From Myxococcales bacterium (GTDB lineage: Bacteria > Myxococcota > Myxococcia > Myxococcales > Anaeromyxobacteraceae), in contig JAJZQX010000006.1 in the NCBI GenBank assembly GCA_021806645.1, positions 1 through 64,000 of the forward strand: a stretch of 64,000 nucleotides of DNA, written 5' to 3'. Each line of letters opens with the position of its first letter. Position 1 is the stretch's first letter. This document shows positions 46,931 through 59,336 of the stretch, one piece after another. A model generated the notes under the pieces. That model was not told the DNA's origin. It saw only the letters and a list, made by a program, of their open reading frames with translations, and made no database searches. The position numbers and the translations under genes were made by a program.

Positions 46931-47239
46931 CTACACTCGCGCCAGGATCGCCAGCGTGGTCTGCAGCAGCCCGATGAAGGCGAGCACGGCGGCGGCCGAG
47001 AGCGGCCCCTTGCCGCCGGCCCGCCACCAGACGATCAGCGCCGGCAGGGCGATGGCGGCCCCCAGGGCCAGGTAGAGGGTCGGGCCGTGGACCGCCAGCC
47101 GCAGCCAGCCGAGCGCCATGGCCAGCTCGACCGCGCCGGCCAGCAGCGCCACCCCGGGCAGCAGGCGGGACGGCGAGGAGAGGACCAGGTAGGCGGCGGC
47201 GAGGACTGTGGAGAAGGCGAGCGCGGTGTGGAGGGCCAT
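46931..47239 (-). CDS. small four-helix membrane protein
   Basis: 102 residues, almost entirely hydrophobic: helices at about 5-21, 26-45, 53-70 and 80-99 (LSAAAVLAFIGLLQTTLAIL), with few charges (RLLPG, WWRAGGKG). Resembles short DoxX- or DUF-type membrane proteins but no family is recognised. Divergent from ribF by 110 bp. Confidence 0.65.
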   Translation of the reverse strand: MALHTALAFSTVLAAAYLVLSSPSRLLPGVALLAGAVELAMALGWLRLAVHGPTLYLALGAAIALPALIVWWRAGGKGPLSAAAVLAFIGLLQTTLAILARV

Positions 47240-47349
47240 GGAACGGATGGAATAGGGCAGCGCGGCCCGCGCCGCAAGCGTCCGGCGACCCAGGCGCCCA
47301 CCATGAACCGTTTGACGCCATCCAGCCGGCGGGCCTATCTGTCTCGGCC

Positions 47350-48306
47350 ATGCGCCGGTTCCATTCCATCGGTGAGGCCGCCGCCAGCGGCGCGCTGCGC
47401 GGCGGGGCCCTGGCCATCGGCAACCTCGACGGCGTCCACCTCGGTCACCGGGCGCTGCTGGAGCGCGCCCGGGCGCTGGCGAGCGGCCGCGGGGTGGCGG
47501 CCGGCGTCCTCACCTTCGAGCCGCACCCGGTCCGCGTGCTCCGGCCGCGGCTGGCCCCGCCGCTCCTCACCTCCTTGCCGCGCAAGCTGGAGCTGCTGGC
47601 CGCCGCCGGCGTCGAGGTGGTGGTGGTGCAGCCCTTCGACCTGGCCTGGGCGGCCACCCCCGCCGCCGACTTCGTGGAGCGCGACCTGCGAGCGCTGGGC
47701 GTCCGCGACGTGGTGGTGGGCTGGGATTTCACCGCGGGTCATGAGCGGGCCCGCGTCGAGACGCTGCGGCCGCTGCTGGCCGCGAGCGGCCTGGCCCTGC
47801 AGGTGGTCGAGCCGGTCACCGAGGGCGGCCTCACCGTCTCCTCGACCAAGATCCGCGAGTTCCTGCTGGAGGGGAACGTCGAGGGGGCGGCGCTGCTCCT
47901 GGCGCGCCCCTACGACCTCGACGGCGAGGTGGCGCGCGGGGCCGGGCGCGGGCGCGGCCTCGGCTTCGCCACCGCCAACGTGGCCACCACGGCGCTGCTC
48001 CCGGCCGGCGGCGTCTACGCGGTCCGGGCGCTGGTCGGGGGCGCGTCTCCGGGCGGGGCGGGGGCGATGGCCCACGCCGGCGTCTGCAACGTGGGGGTCA
48101 AGCCCACCGTCGATCCCTCCGGGCCGGTCTCCGCCGAGGTCCACCTCTTCGACTTCGACGGGCGCGACCTCTACGGCGAGGCCATCCGGCTCGCCTTCGT
48201 GGCGAGGCTGCGCGAGGAGCGGCGGTTCCCTTCGGTGGAGGCGCTGCGGGCGCAGATCGCGCTCGACGCCGAGCGGGCTCGCGCGCTGCTCGACGCGGGA
48301 CGCTGA
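47350..48306 (+). CDS. ribF: bifunctional riboflavin kinase/FAD synthetase
   Basis: 318-residue RibF. The N-terminal adenylyltransferase part has GNLDGVHLGHRALL (about 24-37, the G-N/F-D-G-V-H-x-G-H motif) and STKIREFLLEGN (about 164-175). The C-terminal kinase part has GLGFATANV (in place of the usual GFPTAN), GGVYAV and CNVGVKPTV. Makes FMN and then FAD. Small hairpin-like palindrome follows at 48321. Confidence 0.95.
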   Translation: MRRFHSIGEAAASGALRGGALAIGNLDGVHLGHRALLERARALASGRGVAAGVLTFEPHPVRVLRPRLAPPLLTSLPRKLELLAAAGVEVVVVQPFDLAWAATPAADFVERDLRALGVRDVVVGWDFTAGHERARVETLRPLLAASGLALQVVEPVTEGGLTVSSTKIREFLLEGNVEGAALLLARPYDLDGEVARGAGRGRGLGFATANVATTALLPAGGVYAVRALVGGASPGGAGAMAHAGVCNVGVKPTVDPSGPVSAEVHLFDFDGRDLYGEAIRLAFVARLREERRFPSVEALRAQIALDAERARALLDAGR

Positions 48307-48320
48307 GAGGGTCCTTTGGC

Positions 48321-48342
48321 CCGGATTTCCTTGGAAATCCGG
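48321..48342. terminator. inverted repeat between ribF and pilB
   Basis: CCGGATTTCC-TT-GGAAATCCGG: perfect 10-bp arms with a two-base centre, 15 bp after the ribF stop. As RNA it would be a tight hairpin; as DNA it is also operator-like. A second GC-rich repeat (GCGGCGACGCCGC) follows. Terminator of ribF is the simplest reading. Confidence 0.45.
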
Positions 48343-48437
48343 CGTGCGGCGACGCCGCGGCGCCTTGACCCTTCCGCGCCGGCGCTGGTAACGTCCGCGC
48401 CGGTCCACACCTTCGGGAAGAGCGGGGAACACGACAC

Positions 48438-50144
<1,707 letters not shown>

Positions 50145-50164
50145 CCAACGCCCCCGGAGACTCC

Positions 50165-51268
50165 ATGGCCAACCTGCACCAGCTCCTCAAGGCGATGGTC
50201 GAGAAGGGGGCCAGCGACCTCCACATCACCACCGGCTCGCCGCCGCAGCTGCGCATCGACGGCCAGCTGGTGCCGCTCAAGACGCCGCCGCTCAACCCGG
50301 TGGACACCAAGCAGATCTGCTACTCGATCCTCACCGACGCCCAGAAGCACAAGTTCGAGGAGGAGAACGAGCTCGACCTCTCCTTCGGCGTGAAGGGGCT
50401 GTCGCGCTTCCGCGCCAACATCTTCATGCAGCGCGGGGCGGTGGCCGGCGCCTTCCGCACCATCCCCTTCAAGATCCTCACCTTCAACGAGCTGGGGCTG
50501 CCCCCCATCGTGGCCGAGCTGGCGAGGAAGCCGCGCGGCCTGGTGCTGGTGACCGGGCCGACCGGCTCGGGCAAGTCGACCACGCTGGCGTCGATCATCG
50601 ACAAGATCAACACCGACCGGCACGAGCACATCCTCACCGTCGAGGATCCCATCGAGTACCTCCACCCGCACAAGAACTGCGTGGTGAACCAGCGCGAGGT
50701 GGGGGCCGACACCCAGAGCTTCAAGAAGGCGCTCAAGTACATCCTCCGCCAGGACCCCGACGTGGTGCTGATCGGCGAGATGCGCGACCTGGAGACGGTC
50801 GAGGCGGCGCTGGTGATCTCCGAGACCGGCCACCTGGCCTTCGCCACGCTCCACACCAACAGCGCGGTGCAGACCATCAACCGCATCCTCGACGTCTTCC
50901 CGCCCTACCAGCAGCCGCAGGTGCGCGCCCAGCTCTCCTTCGTGCTGGAGGGGGTGCTCACCCAGAACCTCTTGCCCCGGACCGGGGGCACCGGGCGGGT
51001 GCTGATCGTCGAGGTGATGGTCCCCAACCCGGCCATCCGGAACCTGATCCGCGAGGACAAGGTCCACCAGGTCTACTCGCAGATGCAGGTGGGGCAGACC
51101 AAGTTCGGCATGCAGACCTTCAACCAGAGCCTGGCCGCCGCGGTGGCCAGGCGGCTCATCACCGTCGAGGAGGCGATCAACCGCTCCTCCGACGCCGAGG
51201 AGCTGAAGAACCTCATCTCCAGCGGTCACGGCATGCCGCGGCCGGGGGCGCCGCCGACGGCTCGGTAG
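50165..51268 (+). CDS. pilT: type IV pilus retraction ATPase PilT
   Basis: 367-residue retraction motor. Walker A GPTGSGKSTT (about 131-140), Walker B GEMRDLETVEAAL, His box FATLHTNS and the PilT-specific C-terminal motif AIRNLIRE (about 292-299) needed for retraction. 20 bp after pilB. Its presence predicts twitching or S-type motility. Confidence 0.97.
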   Translation: MANLHQLLKAMVEKGASDLHITTGSPPQLRIDGQLVPLKTPPLNPVDTKQICYSILTDAQKHKFEEENELDLSFGVKGLSRFRANIFMQRGAVAGAFRTIPFKILTFNELGLPPIVAELARKPRGLVLVTGPTGSGKSTTLASIIDKINTDRHEHILTVEDPIEYLHPHKNCVVNQREVGADTQSFKKALKYILRQDPDVVLIGEMRDLETVEAALVISETGHLAFATLHTNSAVQTINRILDVFPPYQQPQVRAQLSFVLEGVLTQNLLPRTGGTGRVLIVEVMVPNPAIRNLIREDKVHQVYSQMQVGQTKFGMQTFNQSLAAAVARRLITVEEAINRSSDAEELKNLISSGHGMPRPGAPPTAR

Positions 51269-51335
51269 CCGCCGGGGATTCGACCGGGGCGCGGCGCCGC
51301 GCTAGGATCCCCAGCCGCGAACCCACGAGGCGTAC

Positions 51336-52598
51336 ATGGCCCAGGCCGCAGCCGCCGCACAGAAGACCAAGGTCGCCAAGCCGGTGCAGAAGACGCCGGT
51401 CTGGAAGTGGACCGGGAAGAGCAAGCAGGGCGAGGTGCGCTCCGGCGAGATCGAGGCGCAGGACTCGGAGACCGTCGAGGCCCGGCTGCGCCAGATGGGC
51501 ATCGAGCCCACCAAGGTCAAGAAGAAGCCGAAGGAGTTCCAGCTCAAGATCCCGGGGACGGGGGGCGTCCAGGAGAAGGACATCCTGGTCTTCACCCGGC
51601 AGTTCTCGGTGATGATCGACGCCGGCCTGCCGCTGGTGCAGGCCCTCGACATCATCGGGACGCAGGCCGACAACCCCGAGTTCCGGCGCGTGCTCCTGAC
51701 CGTGAAGTCCCGGGTCGAGGCCGGCTCCACCTTCGCCGACGCGCTCTCCGAGCACCCCAAGGTCTTCGACACGCTCTTCGTGCAGCTCATCCGAGCCGGC
51801 GAGATCGGCGGCATCCTCGACACCATCCTGCAGCGGCTCGGCGCCTACATCGAGAAGAACTCCAAGCTGAAGCGGCGGGTCAAGGGGGCGATGGTCTACC
51901 CGGCGGTGGTCCTCACCGTCGCCATCGGAGTGGTGGTGGCCCTGATCGGCTTCGTGGTGCCCACCTTCGAGAAGATGTTCAAGGACATGGGAGGCACGCT
52001 CCCGGGCCCCACCCAGTTCCTGGTGGACCTCTCCCTGGGCTTCCGCAACTCCTGGTACCTCTACCTAGGCATCCCGGCCGCCATCTTCATCGGCTTCAAG
52101 GTGGCGGTCTCCAAGGGGCGCGGCCAGCAGCTCTGGCACCAGACCATCCTCAAGCTGCCGCTCTTCGGCCCGCTCATCCGCAAGGTGGCGGTGGCCCGCT
52201 TCACCCGGACGCTCGGCACCATGATCTCCTCGGGCGTCCCCATCCTCGACGCCCTCGACATCGTGGCCAAGACCGCCGGCAACCGGACCATCGAGGCGGC
52301 CATCCTCCACGTGCGGGCCAAGATCTCCGAGGGCAAGAACATCGCCGGCCCGCTGGCCGAGACCGGCGTCTTCCCGCCCATGGTGGTGCAGATGATCGGC
52401 GTCGGCGAGGCGACCGGCGCCATGGACCAGATGCTCTCCAAGATCGCCGACTTCTACGACGACGAGGTGGACGTCGCCGTGGGCGCCCTCACCAGCATGA
52501 TCGAGCCGCTCATGATGGTGGTGCTGGGCGGCATCGTCGGCTTCTTCATGATCGCCATGTACCTGCCCATCTTCACCATGGCCGACACCGTCAAGTGA
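51336..52598 (+). CDS. pilC: type IV pilus inner-membrane platform PilC
   Basis: 420-residue platform protein of the PilC/GspF family. Two repeats of a helical GspF domain (FTRQFSVMIDAGLPLVQALDII and FTRTLGTMISSGVPILDALDIV) with membrane helices at about 180-207, 232-252 and 388-412. Preceded by a Lys/Ala/Pro-rich N-terminus. Its stop overlaps the pilS start. Confidence 0.96.
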   Translation: MAQAAAAAQKTKVAKPVQKTPVWKWTGKSKQGEVRSGEIEAQDSETVEARLRQMGIEPTKVKKKPKEFQLKIPGTGGVQEKDILVFTRQFSVMIDAGLPLVQALDIIGTQADNPEFRRVLLTVKSRVEAGSTFADALSEHPKVFDTLFVQLIRAGEIGGILDTILQRLGAYIEKNSKLKRRVKGAMVYPAVVLTVAIGVVVALIGFVVPTFEKMFKDMGGTLPGPTQFLVDLSLGFRNSWYLYLGIPAAIFIGFKVAVSKGRGQQLWHQTILKLPLFGPLIRKVAVARFTRTLGTMISSGVPILDALDIVAKTAGNRTIEAAILHVRAKISEGKNIAGPLAETGVFPPMVVQMIGVGEATGAMDQMLSKIADFYDDEVDVAVGALTSMIEPLMMVVLGGIVGFFMIAMYLPIFTMADTVK

Positions 52599-54232
52599 GC
52601 GGCGGCCCCCGGTCGCGGGCCGGGGCCCCTGACTCTCCGGCGAACGAGAACCTGTTCGGCCGGCTGGTCTGGCTCACCCTCTTCCGGCTCGCACTGGTCA
52701 CCGTCATCCTCGGTGGCGCCGCGGTCATCGGCTGGGGGGAGCTGCTGGCGGGGCGGGAGACCCGCTCCCCGCTCTACCTCATCATCATCGCCACCTACGC
52801 CGGCGCGCTGGCGGTGGCGGTGCTGCTGCGGCGCACCGGCCCGCTGCGGGCGGCGGCGGCGGCCCACCTGGTCTTCGGGGCGGCGCTGGCGGCCGGGCTC
52901 ACCGCGCTCACCGGCGGGTCCGAGAGCGTCTTCCTCTTCATGTTCCTGCTGGCCATCGTGGACGGCGCCATCCTGCTCAACCGGTGGGGCGCGGCGCTGG
53001 CGCTGGCGCTGGCCCTGGGTGGCTACGGCGCGGCGCTCTGGGGGGCGGGGGGGCTCCGCTCGGTGCCGGCGGCGACGCTCTGGGTCCACGCCGCCGCCTT
53101 CGGGGCCACCGCGCTGCTGGCGGGCTGGCTCGCCGAGCAGCTGCGCTCCACCGGCGAGAAGCTCGCCGCCAGCGAGATCGATCTGGCCGACGTCACCGCG
53201 CTCCACGAGGAGATCGTCCAGTCGGTCCAGAGCGGCCTGCTCACGCTCGACGGCGCCGGCCGGATCACCTTCCTCAACCGGGCCGGCGAGGCGCTGACCG
53301 GTCTCGGCGCGGCGGCGGCGCGCGGCCAGCCGGTGGTGCGCCTCTTCCCAGGCTTCGTCGCCGACGCCCGGCGCGGCGAGACCGAGTGGGCCGGGCCGGA
53401 CGGCCGGAGGCGCATCCTCGGCTTCACCAGCTTCCCCCTGGCCGGCGCCCGCGGCGGGGCCCGGGGGCAGGCGGTCATCTTCCAGGACCTCACCGACCTG
53501 CGCGCCATGGAGGAGACTGTGCGCCGCAGCGAGCGGCTCGCCGACCTCGGGCGCGTGGCGGCCGGGCTGGCCCACGAGCTGCGCAACCCGCTGGCGTCGA
53601 TGTCCGGCTGCGTGGAGCTGCTGCAGGCCACGCCCGGGCTGCGGCCGGAGGAGGGGCGGCTGCTCGGGATCGTCCTCAAGGAGGCGGCCCGGCTCGACCA
53701 GCTGGTGACCCGCTTCCTCGCCTACTCGCGCCCCGCGGCGCCGCGGCTCTCGCCGACCGACGTGGCGCAGGTGGCGGGCGAGGTGGCCGAGACGCTGGCG
53801 CGCGACCCGGCCGCGGGGCGGGTCCGGATCGAGCGCGACCTCGCCCCGGCGATCGTCGAGTGCGACGCCGATCAGCTCCGGCAGGTGCTCTGGAACCTGC
53901 TGCTCAACGCCGTCCAGGCGCTGGGGGCGGAGGGCGGCACGGTGCGGCTCACCACCTCGCCGGACGGGACCGGCGCGTGGCTCACGGTGGCCGACGACGG
54001 GCCGGGGATCGCGCGGGAGGACCTCGAGCGGCTCTTCTCCCCCTTCTTCTCCCGGAAGGCGGGCGGCACCGGCCTCGGCCTCGCCACCGTCGATCGGATC
54101 GTGGGGGCCCACCATGGCGAGGTGCGGGTGGAGCCGGTCGAGCCGCACGGGGCCCGCTTCGTGGTCCGGCTCCCGGCCCGGCCTGTCGCTGCCGCGGTCG
54201 CCGCTGCTCCGCCCGCGCCGCCGACGGGCTAG
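52595..54232 (+). CDS. pilS: sensor histidine kinase PilS
   Basis: 545 residues. Six hydrophobic segments in the first 190 residues, a PAS domain (about 205-310), HisKA with phospho-His near 327 (GLAHELRNPLASM), and HATPase_c with NLLLNAVQAL (N box), DDGPGIA (G1) and GGTGLGLAT (G2). GTG start overlaps the pilC stop (GTGA). Known PilS proteins sense pilin in the membrane and phosphorylate PilR. Confidence 0.95.
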   Translation: MSGGPRSRAGAPDSPANENLFGRLVWLTLFRLALVTVILGGAAVIGWGELLAGRETRSPLYLIIIATYAGALAVAVLLRRTGPLRAAAAAHLVFGAALAAGLTALTGGSESVFLFMFLLAIVDGAILLNRWGAALALALALGGYGAALWGAGGLRSVPAATLWVHAAAFGATALLAGWLAEQLRSTGEKLAASEIDLADVTALHEEIVQSVQSGLLTLDGAGRITFLNRAGEALTGLGAAAARGQPVVRLFPGFVADARRGETEWAGPDGRRRILGFTSFPLAGARGGARGQAVIFQDLTDLRAMEETVRRSERLADLGRVAAGLAHELRNPLASMSGCVELLQATPGLRPEEGRLLGIVLKEAARLDQLVTRFLAYSRPAAPRLSPTDVAQVAGEVAETLARDPAAGRVRIERDLAPAIVECDADQLRQVLWNLLLNAVQALGAEGGTVRLTTSPDGTGAWLTVADDGPGIAREDLERLFSPFFSRKAGGTGLGLATVDRIVGAHHGEVRVEPVEPHGARFVVRLPARPVAAAVAAAPPAPPTG

Positions 54233-54241
54233 GATTGGGCG

Positions 54242-55621
<1,380 letters not shown>

Positions 55622-55634
55622 GGCCTCCGGGCGC

Positions 55635-56411
55635 TCAGCGCAGGTCGCGGCGCCCGAAGACCGCGGCCGCGAAGGCCAGCACCGCGCCGGCGTAGGCGAC
55701 ACCGTAGCCGAGGCCGGTGACGGCGAAGCTGCCAGCCACGGCGTCCTTGTAGACCATGGCCTCCTTCAAGTTGAGCGCCTCGAGGTTGGGCACCACGGCG
55801 TAGAGGGCCGTCCCCAGCCGGCCGGCCCAGACGCCCTTGGTGGCCCAGTAGCGGACCAGGTCGGAGGCGAGGTGGCCGGCCACCACCAGGCTGAGCGTGA
55901 AGATGGCCGCCAGCGTGGTGGTGGTGAAGGCCGAGAAGAAGGTGGCAACCGCGGCGACCATGGCGAACTGCACCACCATGGCCGAGAGCACCAGCAGGAA
56001 CGGGGTCTCGTGGAGGAAGCCGAGGCCGCCGGTGTAGACGGCCAGCACCGCCGCGAAGACCAGCGCCATCACCAGCAGGTTGAGCGTGGTGGTGGCCAGC
56101 AGCCCGAGGTAGCGCCCCACCACGTACTGGCCGCGCGAGACCGGCTTGGCGATGACCGGGTAGACCGAGCGCCGCTCCACGTCGCGGGCGATCAGGCCGG
56201 CGCCCAGGAAGGTGGCGATGAGCGTGCCGAAGAGCTCCATCGAGGAGAGCCCGAGGTCCACGATGATCCGGTACTGCTCGCCGAAGGTGAGCGCCGAGAT
56301 GGTGAGCGAGGCGGCCACCAGCGCCAGCGCGAAGACCAGCAGGTTGACCGCCAGCCGCTGGCGGATGGCCTCGCGGATGGCGACCGAGGCGATGGCGAGG
56401 ATCTTGGTCAC
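55635..56411 (-). CDS. pilI: ABC-2 type permease, PilI-like
   Basis: 258-residue ABC transporter permease with six hydrophobic segments and the typical ABC-2 conserved ARDVERRSVYPVIAKPVSRGQYVVGRY loop (about 73-99). GTG at 56411 overlaps the preceding TPR gene's stop (GTGA). By synteny with Myxococcus xanthus pilG-H-I it corresponds to pilI, needed there for pilus formation; its ATPase partner is at 58389 on the other strand. Symbol is by position and family, not proven orthology. Confidence 0.8.
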   Translation of the reverse strand: MTKILAIASVAIREAIRQRLAVNLLVFALALVAASLTISALTFGEQYRIIVDLGLSSMELFGTLIATFLGAGLIARDVERRSVYPVIAKPVSRGQYVVGRYLGLLATTTLNLLVMALVFAAVLAVYTGGLGFLHETPFLLVLSAMVVQFAMVAAVATFFSAFTTTTLAAIFTLSLVVAGHLASDLVRYWATKGVWAGRLGTALYAVVPNLEALNLKEAMVYKDAVAGSFAVTGLGYGVAYAGAVLAFAAAVFGRRDLR

Positions 56412-57400
56412 GGGGGTGGAGTCTCCAGGCCGGGGAGCGGGGTCCAGGGGGCGGACGTGCTGGCTTCTGGGACGGGATCGGGCCGCCGCAGCAAAGGCGG
56501 TATCGGATCGGTCAGGCCGCGCGGGAGCTGGTACTGGAAGCTGGGGCGGTGCCGCCGCGCGTGGAGACGGAACCGGAACGGGTTGACGCTCGACTGGACC
56601 TCGTTGGCGCTGGCGACCCAGACATACCGGCCGCCAAAGGGGTCCGGCGGGAGCGCCTCCAGGAGCCCGGCCTGCACCAGCTCGTCGAGGTCGCGGAGCT
56701 CGCGCCCGGTCCGCTCCCGGAACGCCGCCACCAGCCGCTCCAGCGCCTGGGCGTCGCGCTCCAGGTAGGCCAGCTTGAGCTGCTCGTCGAGCCGGCCGGC
56801 GGTGGCCTCGTCGTGCACCGCCCGCTTCAGCTCGCGCAGCAGGGTGATGGCCTGCTCCGGCGTGCCGCTCTTCGACGCCAGCGACACCGCGAGGTGGCTG
56901 ATGTTGGGCGAGGCGCCGGGGGTCCGCGCCGCCAGCTCGGCCCAGCGCGCCCCGGCGGCGAAGTCGCCCCGGTAGAACCAGGCGTTGAAGGCCAGGTAGT
57001 AGGGGAAGGTCCACCAGCGGGGCCCCTTCTCGATCCCCTTCTCGAGGATCCGGTCGCTCTCGTCGAGCCGGCCCGCGGCGGAGAGGACGATGCCGGCGGT
57101 CTGGTAGGCATAGCCGTGGCGCGGGTCGAGGTCGGTGACCAGGTCCACCAGCGGGAAGAGCTTCTCCCACCCACGGGCGTCGGCCCGGGGCTCGCCGATG
57201 TACTGGACCGTGGAGAGCCAGTAGAGGTCGGAGAGGGTGGTCCGGTGGCCGAGCGCCGCGACCCGGGCCGGAGCGCCGGCCGGCACGTGCAGCACGTCGT
57301 AGGGGCGCGACAGGGCGCCGGACGCCAGCTCGAGGTTGAGGACCGCGGCAAGGGCGAGCAGGACAGCGCCGGCGAGGAGGGGCGGGATGGTGAGGCGCAT
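56408..57400 (-). CDS. TPR protein at the pilG position
   Basis: 330 residues. One N-terminal membrane anchor (about 3-22, IPPLLAGAVLLALAAVLNLEL), then TPR-like helices (YAYQTAGIVLSAAGRLDESDRIL, WWTFPYYLAFNAWFYRGDFAAGARWAELAA, PEQAITLLRELK) and a Pro-rich tail (PPLLRRPDPVPEA). ATG 57400 is preferred because the alternative upstream TTG lies in the pilA terminator stem. Coupled to the permease; it occupies the position of pilG of M. xanthus, whose biochemical role is also unclear, so it may be the periplasmic partner of the ABC transporter. Orthology not shown. Confidence 0.75.
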   Translation of the reverse strand: MRLTIPPLLAGAVLLALAAVLNLELASGALSRPYDVLHVPAGAPARVAALGHRTTLSDLYWLSTVQYIGEPRADARGWEKLFPLVDLVTDLDPRHGYAYQTAGIVLSAAGRLDESDRILEKGIEKGPRWWTFPYYLAFNAWFYRGDFAAGARWAELAARTPGASPNISHLAVSLASKSGTPEQAITLLRELKRAVHDEATAGRLDEQLKLAYLERDAQALERLVAAFRERTGRELRDLDELVQAGLLEALPPDPFGGRYVWVASANEVQSSVNPFRFRLHARRHRPSFQYQLPRGLTDPIPPLLRRPDPVPEASTSAPWTPLPGLETPPP

Positions 57401-57415
57401 GGGCGAAAAGGAGAA

Positions 57416-57443
57416 GGGCCGTCCGGTCAAAACCGGACGGCCC
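57416..57443 (-). terminator. terminator of pilA
   Basis: GGGCCGTCCGGT (57416-57427) and ACCGGACGGCCC (57432-57443) form a perfect 12-bp stem with a four-base loop, 25 bp beyond the pilA stop. On the minus strand it is followed by TTCTCCTTTTC, a pyrimidine/U-rich tract. It would insulate the TPR-permease pair from strong pilA transcription. Confidence 0.85.
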
Positions 57444-57468
57444 CGAGACTACCAGCGATGGCGTCCGA

Positions 57469-58110
57469 CTAGAAGATGTTGTCGGACGAGCAGTTGGTGA
57501 CCTGGCCGTCGCCGACGCCGGTAGCGGCCGCCTGGAGGCCGCCGGTGCAGTTGGCGACGTCGCCCATGAGCGGTAGGACCGGAGCCACGGTCTGGATGAC
57601 GCCGGCGGCGGTGCGCTGCGGCTGCCAGAGCCCCACGGTCGAGAACACCGCATCGCCGTCGATGTCAGAACGGGCGCTGATGGAGACGGCGTAACCGAAC
57701 GCGCCGATCACCGGCGCGCCACAGCTCGCGACAGCGGGGGCGGGCGGCACGCCGGCGGTGGCGGTCTGGTACTGGCCGTAGGTCGACCCCTGGACGTTCC
57801 AGTCGATGGCCGATGCGAGCCCGATGTCGGCGTCGGCCCACAGCGACTTCTGAGCCGAGGGGGCGAGCACAGGCACCGGGCCGATGGTGGCGAACGCCCC
57901 GGTCGGTGCACCGGCGCAGAGGACGCGCTCGGACTGGCGGAGCGACTCCTCCGACTTGTATATCGCCTCCACGTTGGTCTTCAGCTCGGAGAACTTGGAG
58001 CGGAGCTGGTAGCGGAGGAAGTTGGGGATGGCGATGGCGGCGAGGATGCCGATGATGGCGACGACGATCATGAGCTCGATCAGCGTGAAGCCCTTGTTCG
58101 ACTTCTTCAT
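57469..58110 (-). CDS. pilA: major type IV pilin PilA
   Basis: 213-residue prepilin. Short leader MKKSNKG cut before [19 protein letters not shown], with Glu5 of the mature protein present; hydrophobic N-terminal helix to about residue 35. Four Cys (CAGAP about 63, CGAPV about 130, CTGG about 189, CSS about 206) could form disulfides. ATG at 58110 with GGAG upstream. Behind a sigma-54 type promoter and followed by a strong hairpin, as expected for a highly expressed pilin. Confidence 0.95.
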   Translation of the reverse strand: MKKSNKGFTLIELMIVVAIIGILAAIAIPNFLRYQLRSKFSELKTNVEAIYKSEESLRQSERVLCAGAPTGAFATIGPVPVLAPSAQKSLWADADIGLASAIDWNVQGSTYGQYQTATAGVPPAPAVASCGAPVIGAFGYAVSISARSDIDGDAVFSTVGLWQPQRTAAGVIQTVAPVLPLMGDVANCTGGLQAAATGVGDGQVTNCSSDNIF

Positions 58111-58198
58111 GTGGTCTCCGAGAGGCGGGCCGCCACGAGCGACGCCGCTGTGTGTGTTGCGGTCCAGCGTCCGCCGGGCCGTCTTGGAGGAATCTCCT

Positions 58199-58214
58199 AG
58201 CAGGAGGGATGCCA
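58199..58214 (-). promoter_or_regulatory. sigma-54 promoter of pilA
   Basis: On the minus strand: TGGCATCCCTCCTGCT. The GG and GC doublets are exactly 10 bp apart, as required for the -24/-12 element (consensus TGGCAC-N5-TTGCW); two consensus positions differ. It lies about 90 bp upstream of the pilA start. The NtrC-type PilR encoded nearby is the expected activator. Confidence 0.75.
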
Positions 58215-58388
58215 ACCCGCGAGATTTCGCACTCCGTTGATCTTGCAGGGTATCGTTCCTTGGGCGACGGACCGCGCTGACGGAGATAGGCAGCCCGACC
58301 CGGGTCAGGTGACGGGAAACGTCACCCGATTCCGCCCTGCATCCCTCCTTTGACAGGACCCCGGGCGCCACCACATCATCTCTCCCCG

Positions 58389-59333
58389 ATGATCCTCAAG
58401 ACCGAAGGGCTCACCAAGATCTTCGACACCGGCTTCGGCAAGACGGTGGCCGCCGTGGAGGACCTCGACCTCCAGGTGGCCGCCGGCGAGATCTTCGGCT
58501 TCGTGGGGCCGAACGGCGCCGGCAAGACCACCACCATCAAGATGCTGATGGGGCTCATCTTCCCCACCCGCGGCCGCGCCTTCATCTTCGACGAGCCCAT
58601 CCCGAGCCAGCGGGCCAAGGCCCGCCTCGGCTACCTGCCCGAGAACCCGTCCTACCAGGACTTCCTCACCGGGGCGGAGGCCATGCATTTCTTCGCCACG
58701 CTCTCCGGCGTCCCACGCCCAGAGCAGCCGCGCCGCATCGACGAGCTGCTCGGGCTGGTGGGGCTCTCCGACGCCGCCGACCGGCAGCTCCGCAAGTACT
58801 CGAAGGGGATGCAGCAGCGGCTCGGCATCGCGCAGGCGCTGGTGTCGCAGCCGGCGCTGGTGGTGCTCGACGAGCCCATGAGCGGCCTCGACCCCATCGG
58901 CCGGCGCGAGATCCGGGATCTCATCCTCGAGCTGAAGAAGCGCGGCACCACCGTCTTCTTCTCCACCCACATCCTCCCCGACGTCGAGACCCTCTGCGAC
59001 CGGGTCGGCATCATCATCCAGGGGCGGCTGCGCGACGTGGGGCGGCTCGGCGAGCTGCTCTCGGCCCGGGTCACCTCGGTGGAGCTGACCGCCTCGCTGC
59101 CGGCCGGGCGGCGCGAGCCGCTGGGACGTGGCCGCGTCATCGCCGAGGACGGGGACCGGGTGACGGCCATCTTCGACGACGCCGGCGCGGCCGACGCGGC
59201 GGTGGCGGCGGTGCTGGCGGCGGGCGGCCGGCTGGTGGCGCTCACGCCCCACCGCGAGACGCTGGAGGACTTCTTCCTGCGGCGGCTCGGAGAGGGTGGC
59301 GGCGCCGGCGAGGCCACCCGGGCTTCCGGGTAG
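58389..59333 (+). CDS. pilH: ABC transporter ATPase, PilH-like
   Basis: 314-residue ATP-binding subunit: Walker [11 protein letters not shown] (about 40-49), signature [15 protein letters not shown] (KGMQQ in place of SGGQ, usual for ABC-2 exporters), Walker [14 protein letters not shown] and switch His in FFSTHILPD. Corresponds by family and neighbours to pilH of M. xanthus. Permease and TPR protein are transcribed in the opposite direction across pilA. ATG 58389; four bp before pilD. Confidence 0.85.
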   Translation: MILKTEGLTKIFDTGFGKTVAAVEDLDLQVAAGEIFGFVGPNGAGKTTTIKMLMGLIFPTRGRAFIFDEPIPSQRAKARLGYLPENPSYQDFLTGAEAMHFFATLSGVPRPEQPRRIDELLGLVGLSDAADRQLRKYSKGMQQRLGIAQALVSQPALVVLDEPMSGLDPIGRREIRDLILELKKRGTTVFFSTHILPDVETLCDRVGIIIQGRLRDVGRLGELLSARVTSVELTASLPAGRREPLGRGRVIAEDGDRVTAIFDDAGAADAAVAAVLAAGGRLVALTPHRETLEDFFLRRLGEGGGAGEATRASG

Positions 59334-59336
59334 GGG

